Below, one piece after another: positions 1 through 5,820 of a stretch of DNA of 10,144 nucleotides. Each line of letters starts with the position of its first letter. The stretch's first letter is position 1. The DNA is taken from positions 1-10,144 of the forward strand of contig JBFGIA010000082.1 in NCBI GenBank assembly GCA_041577935.1. Reading direction: 5' to 3'. Under the pieces are notes generated by a model. It was not told the origin of the DNA. It saw nothing but the letters and a program-made list of their open reading frames with translations, and made no database searches. The position numbers were made by a program, and so were the translations under genes. This DNA is from CAMYLR01 sp041577935 (GTDB lineage Bacteria > Gemmatimonadota > Gemmatimonadetes > JACCXV01 > JAHWKZ01).

Positions 1-1377
1 GATCCCGATGGCGCGATCGAGGAGTACCACCGTGCCGAGGGGTTGCTCGGCCTCATGGTGCTGTACGGCGATGGCTCGGGCGATCGTGGCACCGAGACGG
101 TGGCGCTGCGTCGCGGATTGGCGCGTGCGTACCTCGTGGCCGGGGACCCCTTTGCCGCAGCCGCTGAGGCCGAGCGCGGAATCAACCGGCTCGATGATGA
201 CCCCGAGCTGTGGACGCTGCTGGGGTTGGCTCGGCATCAGCTGGGCCAGCTCGGTCTCGCCCGCGACGCCCTCGATCGGGCGATCAAGGGCGACCCCGAG
301 GACCCCGAGGCCCACTGGGGCACGGCGCTTGTCGCTATCGCCGAGAACGACCCACCCTCCGCTCGCCGCCATGCTCAAGAGGCGTACGACCTGTCCCCGC
401 GTTCCACGTTCGCGCTCGGGTTGGCCCGGTGGGCGGAGGTGGAGGGCGACTACCGCGCCGCGGCGACCGCGCTCGACGACTACTTGGAGCTGGAGCCTGA
501 CGGGTCGCACGTCGAAGGGTACCGGCGGTTGCTCCGTTTCTATCGTCACGTGGGAGCGGAACCGGCCAACCGCATCGATCCGCGCGTCAACCGCGTTCAG
601 CTCAACTTCGATCTGAAACGGGGAGATGAGATCCCCTACGTGGCGGTTTCGATCAACGGTCGGGAACCAGCCTACGTGCTGCTCGATACCGGTGCTGAGC
701 GCAACGTCATCGATGTCGGATACGCGCAGTCGATCGGCATGCAGCCGATCCTGCCCGGGGGTCGGCTTCGCGGTCCGTACCGGCCATCGCCGGGGGGGTA
801 CGCGATCGTCGATAGTCTGCGACTGGGCAGCCTGCTGGTGGAACGTGTTCCGGTCGCGGTTGGCGACTTTGCCGCGCTGAATCTGCGAGGTCAGGGCGAG
901 TACTACATCGCCGGCGTGCTCAACCCGGCGCTTCTGTTTCGTGACTTCGTCGTAATCTTGGACTACGCCCACCGACGGATCGAGCTGCGCCGCAACGACC
1001 CCGAAAGCCAACCCTACGCCGAACGGGCTACCCGTCTCAGGAAGACCGTCGTCCCGTTCGCCTTTGATGCCAACGCGGTTTGGCCGCTCATCTCCGTCAG
1101 CCTCGACGGGGCACGGAGCTTGCCGTTCATCATCGATACCGGCGCGAGCGACATCTTGATCGGCCGGCGAACGGCAGGCATCCTGCGCGTCGATCCAGAC
1201 AGTTTCGTGGCCTCGGCGGGGGACTACGTCGGCGAGAGCTTGCGAGCGATCTTGATCGATCTGCCGGTTGGCAACGCGTGGAGCGTGGCGACCCAGGGTA
1301 TCCTGGGGTTTCCGTTTTTTCGCGGTATGCGGGTCGTCTTCGACTACCGAGAGATGAAGCTGGTAATCGAGAGCTGA
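1..1377 (+). CDS. TPR protein with two tandem retropepsin-like aspartyl protease domains (5' end outside window)
   Basis: The frame is open from base 1, so the N-terminus lies upstream; 458 codons are visible. The first ~190 residues are alanine/leucine-rich helical repeats of TPR type (for example the stretches around ALRRGLARAYLVAGDP and ALDRAIKGDPEDPEAHWG), a protein-protein interaction scaffold. Two similar domains follow. The first has the motif LLDTGAERNVID, with its Asp codon at 685-687; the second has FIIDTGASDILIG, with its Asp codon at 1135-1137. Each domain ends in a matching segment (GVLNPALLFRDFVVILDY and GILGFPFFRGMRVVFDY), as in the bacterial aspartyl protease (gag-pol/retropepsin-like) families. 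Retropepsins need two DTG loops to make one active site, so the two domains may pair within one chain, as in pepsin; that is inference. No signal peptide can be judged because the start is missing. Substrate unknown. It ends 414 bases before the RNase gene and appears to be the last gene of an upstream unit. Confidence 0.85.
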   Translation, partial: DPDGAIEEYHRAEGLLGLMVLYGDGSGDRGTETVALRRGLARAYLVAGDPFAAAAEAERGINRLDDDPELWTLLGLARHQLGQLGLARDALDRAIKGDPEDPEAHWGTALVAIAENDPPSARRHAQEAYDLSPRSTFALGLARWAEVEGDYRAAATALDDYLELEPDGSHVEGYRRLLRFYRHVGAEPANRIDPRVNRVQLNFDLKRGDEIPYVAVSINGREPAYVLLDTGAERNVIDVGYAQSIGMQPILPGGRLRGPYRPSPGGYAIVDSLRLGSLLVERVPVAVGDFAALNLRGQGEYYIAGVLNPALLFRDFVVILDYAHRRIELRRNDPESQPYAERATRLRKTVVPFAFDANAVWPLISVSLDGARSLPFIIDTGASDILIGRRTAGILRVDPDSFVASAGDYVGESLRAILIDLPVGNAWSVATQGILGFPFFRGMRVVFDYREMKLVIES

Positions 1378-1683
1378 GACGACTACCTTTGGTGCTACTT
1401 CGGGAGCTTTGATTGTCTGAAGCTGCCCTACAAAGTGTTCTGCGTCTCCTTGAGATCGACTGGTGGCGCGATTTCAACATTTCGATTCGTAAGAGTGTGT
1501 ACAAACATTGAGCTCTCACTACCGACCACCGTACAGCGCGACCCGCGGGTTTCGAATGCGCCCGCATCTTTTTCTGCGCTCGAGCATCGCCGAGATCTAC
1601 TGCGACGCCGGCGCACGACTGAGGTTGCACGGCTCGACACGCGCTCCACACGGAGCTTATCTGCAGACCGAGCTAGGATTCTG
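1378..1683. other. Non-coding stretch upstream of the RNase gene
   Basis: About 300 bases with no ORF that looks like a protein. Frames open here give arginine/serine/threonine-rich shadow translations without a ribosome site. Apart from the hairpin at 1402-1428 I find no tRNA, repeat or insertion element. I see no promoter with two good boxes; the best candidates, such as TTGAGC at 1508-1513 with TACAGC at 1532-1537, match the consensus poorly. The stretch probably contains the start of the RNase transcript. Confidence 0.5.
1402..1428 (+). terminator. Hairpin after the protease gene, possible weak terminator
   Basis: An 8-bp stem (1402-1409 pairing with 1420-1428, one bulged G at 1425) with a 10-base loop lies 25 bases after the protease stop codon. 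There is no T-tract after it, so it is not a classical intrinsic terminator. It may act as a 3'-end stabiliser or have no function. Confidence 0.3.
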
Positions 1684-1791
1684 ACCACGGTGTAGTGGTG
1701 TGACGGCTCGCACTGTCGCCCGCGGGTGGCGGTGTTCAAGCCGGAGACAACCAAGATTGTCCATCCATAAGCGCGGGCGGGTCCACCGCCC
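1684..1791 (+). promoter_or_regulatory. Structured 5' leader of the RNase E/G gene: four consecutive hairpins
   Basis: Four inverted repeats sit head to tail. (a) 1684-1688 with 1695-1699, a 5-bp stem. (b) 1711-1720 with 1725-1734, a 10-bp stem containing three G-U pairs and the loop CGCG. (c) 1746-1750 with 1757-1761, a 5-bp stem. (d) 1775-1780 with 1786-1791, a perfect GGGCGG/CCGCCC stem with a 5-base loop. Stem (d) ends on the base before the ATG at 1792, and no Shine-Dalgarno sequence is visible in the accessible region. Escherichia coli rne is known to have a long structured leader through which RNase E controls its own mRNA; a similar role here is inference from position and structure. 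The two 5-bp stems could be chance; (b) and (d) are the solid ones. Confidence 0.5.
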
Positions 1792-3357
1792 ATGAAGCGC
1801 GAGATACTAGTTAACGTCACCCCCAAGGAAACCCGAGTCGCGATCCTCGAGGACGACCAGTTGGTCGAGCTTCTCGTTGATCGCGAGGAGGAAGAGCGCC
1901 ACGTCGGCGACATCTACAAGGGGTTGGTAACCGCTGTCCTTCCCGGCATGCAATCAGCTTTCGTCGACATCGGCATGGCCAAGAGCGGCTTTCTCCACGT
2001 ATCGGACTTGGCGGGGAGCGACTACCACGATGAGGAAGATGACGATGATGACGGCAACGGCGGCGGCCGCCGACGCCGGGGCCGTGGTCGTCGGCGCGGC
2101 CGGGGTCGCAAGGGATACGACGGGCCGGTCATCCAAGACCAGCTGAAGCGCGGTCAGGAGATCATCGTACAGGTCACAAAGGAAGCGATCTCGACCAAGG
2201 GCCCGCGACTGACCGGGCAGATCTCCCTGCCTGGCCGCTTCCTGGTTTTCATGCCCGGCATCGACCACGTCGGCGTAAGTCGAAAGATCGATGATCGGGC
2301 TGAGCGGGCACGCTTGAGACGGTTGCTGCACGAGGTCAAGCCAAAGGAAGGCGGTTTGATCGTGCGCACCGTTGGCGAGGAGACCAACAAGACCGGGTTC
2401 GAACGGGAAATCCGAAGCCTGGTCGACACGTGGCGCAAAGTCCGCAACAAGTCAGCGCGTGTGAAAGCGCCCTCCCTGCTTCATCAGGAGGCCGAGCTGA
2501 CCAGCGGCCTGATTCGAGACATCTTCTCGGAGAAGGTCGATCGGCTGGTGATCGATAACCGACGACTCTACACCCACGTGCGCCGATACCTGAAGAAGGT
2601 CTCACCCGATCTCGTCAGTCGCGTACAGCTGTACTCAGATCGTATCCCGTTGTTCGATGCCATGGGTATCGAGCCCGAGATCGAAGTCGCGTTCCAGAGA
2701 ACCGTCCCGCTAAAATCGGGTGGGTCGATCGTGATCGAGGCCACCGAGGCCCTGGTATCGATCGACGTCAACACGGGGCGATACACTGGAAAGAAGAACC
2801 CCGAGGCGACGATTTTGAAGACCAATCTCGACGCAGCGCGAGAGATCGCGCGACAGCTCAGATTACGCGACATCGGGGGCATAATCGTGTGCGATTTCAT
2901 CGACATGGAGCTGGCCGCGAATCGGAAGAAGGTGCTGCACGAGTTCAAAAGCTGGTTGGGGCGCGATCGAGCGAAAACGAAGGCGTTCGAGGTGAGCGAG
3001 TTGGGGCTGATCGAGATGACCCGGCAACGCCGACGCCCAAGTCTGGAACAGAGTGCCGCCGAGGTGTGTGAGGAGTGTGGTGGTACCGGCACCGTGCTCC
3101 AGTTTGGCAGCATGGCTCGGAAGGTCGAGCGCCAACTGAGGCGGATCGGCTTGGAGGGCAAAGAGAAGAAGATCCTCGTGGAGGTCCATCCTGCAGTCGC
3201 CTTGTTTCTGCTGGAGGAGGAGAAGGACACCTTCGATGGCATCAAGAAACGGTTCGGCCTGGAGGTTCAGGTTCGGGATGATCCGCTCCTGAAACGCGAC
3301 GATTTTGACCTTCTGGCGATGCCCGGTAGACGCCCCATAAAAGCCGATGTCGGCTGA
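1792..3357 (+). CDS. rng: Ribonuclease E/G family endoribonuclease
   Basis: Single-strand-specific endoribonuclease of RNA processing and decay, 521 residues, close in size to E. coli RNase G (489) and lacking the long C-terminal scaffold of RNase E. Seen in order: the family N-terminus MKREILVNVTPKETRVAILED; an S1 domain from about residue 37 to 145; the 5'-sensor/RNase H-like region; and the DNase I-like catalytic part with SIDVNTG (Asp325) and IVCDFIDM (Asp368), matching the two magnesium-binding aspartates of E. coli RNase E (D303, D346). The zinc-link CEECGGTG (Cys426, Cys429) corresponds to CPRC of RNase E and implies dimerisation of dimers. Residues 78-108 form an insertion in the S1 domain: an acidic run (EEDDDDD) followed by a Gly/Arg-rich basic run. 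The start is fixed by the conserved N-terminus; there is no clear ribosome-binding site, only the hairpin touching the ATG. Genes for RNase E/G next to rplU-rpmA are a common bacterial arrangement. Confidence 0.95.
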   Translation: MKREILVNVTPKETRVAILEDDQLVELLVDREEEERHVGDIYKGLVTAVLPGMQSAFVDIGMAKSGFLHVSDLAGSDYHDEEDDDDDGNGGGRRRRGRGRRRGRGRKGYDGPVIQDQLKRGQEIIVQVTKEAISTKGPRLTGQISLPGRFLVFMPGIDHVGVSRKIDDRAERARLRRLLHEVKPKEGGLIVRTVGEETNKTGFEREIRSLVDTWRKVRNKSARVKAPSLLHQEAELTSGLIRDIFSEKVDRLVIDNRRLYTHVRRYLKKVSPDLVSRVQLYSDRIPLFDAMGIEPEIEVAFQRTVPLKSGGSIVIEATEALVSIDVNTGRYTGKKNPEATILKTNLDAAREIARQLRLRDIGGIIVCDFIDMELAANRKKVLHEFKSWLGRDRAKTKAFEVSELGLIEMTRQRRRPSLEQSAAEVCEECGGTGTVLQFGSMARKVERQLRRIGLEGKEKKILVEVHPAVALFLLEEEKDTFDGIKKRFGLEVQVRDDPLLKRDDFDLLAMPGRRPIKADVG

Positions 3358-3395
3358 CCCAAGTCCTTGACGGCCATTCTCTTGGGGTCTATTTT
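3356..3395 (+). terminator. Intrinsic terminator of the RNase gene (imperfect)
   Basis: GACCCAAG (3356-3363) pairs with CTTGGGGTC (3381-3389) in an 8-bp stem with one bulged G, a 17-base loop, and TATTTTT immediately after. The stem begins inside the TGA stop codon of the RNase gene. The bulge and large loop suggest a partial terminator. Confidence 0.5.
3367..3395 (+). promoter_or_regulatory. Sigma70-type promoter for rplU-rpmA (and probably mdh)
   Basis: TTGACG at 3367-3372 (5 of 6 to the -35 consensus) and TATTTT at 3390-3395 (4 of 6 to the -10 consensus) are separated by exactly 17 bases. A start near 3402 would give a leader of about 40 bases before the rplU ATG at 3444. The -35 box lies in the loop and the -10 box in the T-tract of the terminator hairpin at the same place. 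Confidence 0.6.
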
Positions 3396-3443
3396 TGAAC
3401 TCCTCGTCACGTCATTTCCAGGATCCAGATCGAGCTGAGAGAG

Positions 3444-3887
3444 ATGCGCGCCATAATTGAAACGGGCGGCAAGCAGTTTCACGTCGCTCCAGACGACACC
3501 ATCCGCGTTCCATCGTTGCACGGAGAACCCGGCGAGAGCGTCACTTTTGACCGCGTGTTGTACGCGGCCGAGGATGGAGACGTCCGCTTTGGAACGCCCC
3601 GGGTGGACGGAGCACGGGTGACAGCCGAGATCGTAAAACACGGTCGAGGTAAGAAGATTACTGTGTTCAAGTTCAAGCGTCGCAAGCGGTACAAGAGAAA
3701 GCAGGGGCATCGGCAGAACTTCACCGAGTTGAGGATCACCGATGTATCGATTGCGAAGGGTGCTTCCAAGACTCCGCCGAAGAGCGCCGAGGTCGAGAGC
3801 GAGGGTGGCTTTGCTTGCCCTGAGTGCGGTCGGGAGTTCGAAACCGAGCGCGGCATGAAGCTGCACCACTCCCGCTCGCACAAGTAG
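3444..3887 (+). CDS. rplU: Ribosomal protein bL21 with a C-terminal C2H2 zinc finger
   Basis: Large-subunit protein that binds 23S rRNA. Residues 1-103 are a full L21: the N-terminal IIETGGKQFHV, the central PRVDGARVTAEIV, and the rRNA-binding basic segment with KFKRRKRYKRKQGHRQ. Typical L21 ends near residue 103, whereas this protein has 147. After a linker at about 104-122 rich in Lys, Pro, Ser and Glu, residues 123-147 form a textbook C2H2 zinc finger: Cys125-x2-Cys128-x12-His141-x4-His146 (His142 could replace His141), with Phe132 and Met138 at the two hydrophobic positions. The finger is in frame with no stop between, and the rpmA ribosome site follows 4 bases after the stop codon, so it is a true part of this gene. 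The ribosome site before ATG 3444 is weak (purine-rich GAGAGAG only). The extension could contact rRNA or another RNA or protein partner; that is inference. Confidence 0.95.
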   Translation: MRAIIETGGKQFHVAPDDTIRVPSLHGEPGESVTFDRVLYAAEDGDVRFGTPRVDGARVTAEIVKHGRGKKITVFKFKRRKRYKRKQGHRQNFTELRITDVSIAKGASKTPPKSAEVESEGGFACPECGREFETERGMKLHHSRSHK

Positions 3888-3903
3888 TCGCAGGAGGATT
3901 GAA

Positions 3904-4161
3904 ATGGCTCATAAAAAGGGACAAGGGGCTTCGAGAAACGGCCGCGACAGCGCTGGACGCCGTCTTGGTGTCAAACGGTTTGGCGGACAGCAGGTTTCGG
4001 CCGGGTCGATAATTGTCCGCCAGCGTGGGACCAAGTTCCACCCTGGCGCAAACGTTGGGAGGGGCAAGGACGATACGCTGTTTGCGCTGACTGATGGCAA
4101 GGTGAAGTTCGATCGCGTGCGCGGTAATCGGCGCCGTGTATCTGTCCTCGCCATCGATTAA
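3904..4161 (+). CDS. rpmA: Ribosomal protein bL27
   Basis: Large-subunit protein whose N-terminal tail reaches the peptidyl-transferase centre. The 85 residues cover the whole family length: MAHKKGQGASRNGRDS, then RLGVKRFGGQQVSAGSIIVRQRGT, and the HPGANVGRGKDDTLFAL core. The sequence starts directly with MAHKKG, so it does not have the cleaved N-terminal extension known from Firmicutes. A strong Shine-Dalgarno AGGAGG at 3892-3897 lies 6 bases before the ATG, the best ribosome site in the window. It lies 16 bases after rplU in the conserved rplU-rpmA order. In many bacteria obgE follows; here malate dehydrogenase follows with no gap. Confidence 0.97.
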   Translation: MAHKKGQGASRNGRDSAGRRLGVKRFGGQQVSAGSIIVRQRGTKFHPGANVGRGKDDTLFALTDGKVKFDRVRGNRRRVSVLAID

Positions 4162-5103
4162 ATGGCTGACTTTTCGCAAACCAAGATCACTGTGGTCGGC
4201 GGTGGCCACGTTGGCGCGACCACGGCACAACGTCTGGCCGAGCTGCAACTAGCCCGCGAGGTCGTCGTCCTCGACATCATTGAGGGGATGCCCAAGGGTA
4301 AAGCGCTCGATCTGTGGGAGGCCGCTCCAGTCCTGGGTTATGACACGCGACTGGTGGGCGGAACCGATTACGCTCTGATGGACGGGTCGGATGTAGTCAT
4401 CGTCACGGCGGGACTGGCCCGACAACCGGGCATGAGCCGGGACGACTTGCTCAAGAAGAACGCCGAGATCGTTCAGGGCGTGGCAACCGAGATTCGTGAC
4501 CGATGCCCGGAAGCCATCGTGTTGGTCGTTTCGAACCCGCTGGACGTTATGTCGTACGTCACGTTTCAGACGACCGGTTTCGATCGCCAACGGGTCATCG
4601 GCATGGCCGGTGTGCTCGACACCGCGAGATTCCGCTCCTTTATCGCACTCGAACTGGATGTGTCGGTCCGCGACGTCACCGCTTTTGTGCTCGGCGGTCA
4701 TGGCGATTCGATGGTGCCGTTGCCTCGTTACTCGACGGTGGCTGGAATACCGCTGCCTCACCTGCTGTCGGATGAACGGATCGAGGCGCTGGTGGAGAGA
4801 ACCCGGATGGGCGGTGGTGAGATCGTGAAGCTGCTGGGGACGGGTAGCGCCTACTACGCGCCATCGGCCGCGGTGGTCGAAATGGCCGAGGGGGTGCTGC
4901 GAGATCAGAACCGGATCCTTCCCTGCGCGGCTTGGCTGCAGGGGGAGTACGGGCTATCGGACGTGTACGTCGGAGTGCCGGTCAAGCTCGGCGCGGGCGG
5001 AATCAAGGAGATCGTCGAGGTTGACCTCACGGGCGAGGAGAGGAAAGCGCTGCACGCTTCCGCCGCCCACGTTAAGGAGACGATGTCGAAGCTGAACCTG
5101 TAG
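4162..5103 (+). CDS. mdh: NAD-dependent malate dehydrogenase (lactate dehydrogenase-like type)
   Basis: Cytoplasmic enzyme interconverting malate and oxaloacetate with NAD in the TCA cycle; 313 residues, normal for the family. Visible features: the Rossmann dinucleotide motif GGGHVGA (residues 13-19) and Asp38 at the end of the second strand, which favours NAD over NADP. The mobile substrate loop is ARQPGMSR, with Arg87 and Arg93 and Met91 in the discriminator region. Gln at that discriminator site would indicate lactate dehydrogenase, so malate is favoured. Also present are Asn125 (SNPLD), Asp153 and Arg156 (LDTARFRSF), and the catalytic His180 in GGHGDSMVPL. Its ATG is the base after the rpmA TAA, and no good ribosome site lies in the end of rpmA, so translation is likely coupled to rpmA. 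It leads directly into sdhCAB, which makes fumarate (then malate via fumarase). Confidence 0.95.
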   Translation: MADFSQTKITVVGGGHVGATTAQRLAELQLAREVVVLDIIEGMPKGKALDLWEAAPVLGYDTRLVGGTDYALMDGSDVVIVTAGLARQPGMSRDDLLKKNAEIVQGVATEIRDRCPEAIVLVVSNPLDVMSYVTFQTTGFDRQRVIGMAGVLDTARFRSFIALELDVSVRDVTAFVLGGHGDSMVPLPRYSTVAGIPLPHLLSDERIEALVERTRMGGGEIVKLLGTGSAYYAPSAAVVEMAEGVLRDQNRILPCAAWLQGEYGLSDVYVGVPVKLGAGGIKEIVEVDLTGEERKALHASAAHVKETMSKLNL

Positions 5104-5123
5104 TCGCCTCGCGGAGCGCGCCA

Positions 5124-5801
5124 GTGAAGCGAATCGCATCGTTCTACTCCACCACCGTCGGCAAAAAGATCGCCATGGCGGCCACCGGTATCCTGCTGGT
5201 CGGCTACGTCATTGGCCACATGCTCGGTAACCTCAAGATCTTCCAGGGACCCGAGAAGCTGAACTCTTACGCCGAGTTCCTGCGCCAGGCAGGAGCTCCC
5301 GTTTTGGGCCATGGCGAGTTCTTGTGGATGGCTCGGATCGTCCTGCTGGTTGCGGTCGCGATCCACATCGTGGCGTCAGCGCAGCTCACCCTACAGAGCC
5401 GGGCGGCGCGCCCGGTCGGTTATCGCAACACACCACACGAGGAGTTCAGCTACGCCTCGCGGACGATGCGCTGGGGCGGGGTGATCATTGGCCTGTTCGT
5501 CGTGTACCACATTCTCCACTTTACATCGGGCTCTGTTCACGGCGACTTCGTCCACGGCGACCCCTATCACAACCTCGTCGTGGGCTTCCAGTCGTGGCCG
5601 GTGGCCGTAGCGTACATCGTGGCTGTCGTCATGCTCGGGTTTCACCTCTACCACGGGGTTTGGAGCATGACCCAGACGTTTGGAATAAACGACGAGCGAG
5701 TCGACCGCATGCGACGTCCTGTGTCGCTGATCCTGGCGGTTGTCATCGTCATCGGTTATGTCGTGGTTCCGATCTCGATTCTCGCTGGCTGGATCACGTG
5801 A
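5124..5801 (+). CDS. sdhC: Succinate dehydrogenase/fumarate reductase cytochrome b subunit
   Basis: Membrane anchor that binds heme and quinone and holds the SdhAB catalytic subunits at the inner membrane face. 225 residues with five hydrophobic segments at about 16-35, 66-88, 117-135, 159-178 and 199-220: the single-subunit, five-helix cytochrome b558 type (as in Bacillus and Wolinella), not the split SdhC/SdhD type. His32 (in GHMLGN), His81, His129 and His174 fall in helices 1-4 at spacings close to those of the four heme ligands of Bacillus subtilis SdhC, so two hemes b are likely. The start is GTG, supported by GGAG at 5113-5116 and by the position of the conserved SFYSTTVGKK N-terminus. 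It lies 20 bases after mdh, with sdhA and sdhB following. With diheme anchors the direction (menaquinone-linked succinate oxidation or fumarate reduction) cannot be told from sequence alone. Confidence 0.93.
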   Translation: MKRIASFYSTTVGKKIAMAATGILLVGYVIGHMLGNLKIFQGPEKLNSYAEFLRQAGAPVLGHGEFLWMARIVLLVAVAIHIVASAQLTLQSRAARPVGYRNTPHEEFSYASRTMRWGGVIIGLFVVYHILHFTSGSVHGDFVHGDPYHNLVVGFQSWPVAVAYIVAVVMLGFHLYHGVWSMTQTFGINDERVDRMRRPVSLILAVVIVIGYVVVPISILAGWIT

Positions 5802-5808
5802 TCAGAAT

Positions 5809-5814
5809 GGAAGG
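5809..5814 (+). promoter_or_regulatory. Ribosome-binding site that sets the sdhA start
   Basis: GGAAGG ends 6 bases before the ATG at 5821. It supports that start over in-frame upstream codons that would lie inside the sdhC coding region. Confidence 0.7.
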
Positions 5815-5820
5815 TCCTCG

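Noticed and set aside
1435..1695. Small + strand ORF of 86 codons in the non-coding gap
   Set aside because: GTG start without a ribosome site, composition rich in Arg/Thr/Ser, no recognisable features; it overlaps the first leader hairpin.
1684..1750. tRNA-like look of the region (GGTGTAGTGGTG like a D-loop, GTTCAAG like a T-loop)
   Set aside because: The flanking bases do not form an acceptor stem or a 5-bp T-stem, and no anticodon arm with a 7-base loop fits; simple hairpins explain the region better.
1428..1913. Open frame on the - strand over the leader and the start of the RNase gene
   Set aside because: Ser/Arg-rich translation antisense to a firm gene, with no family features; typical shadow in GC-rich DNA.
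3267..3881. Long - strand open frame opposite rplU
   Set aside because: It runs antisense to the conserved L21 sequence and has no recognisable motif.
5740..5820. Upstream extension of sdhA to a start inside sdhC
   Set aside because: The extra residues are not like the family, overlap the last helix of SdhC, and the ribosome site at 5809-5814 points to 5821.
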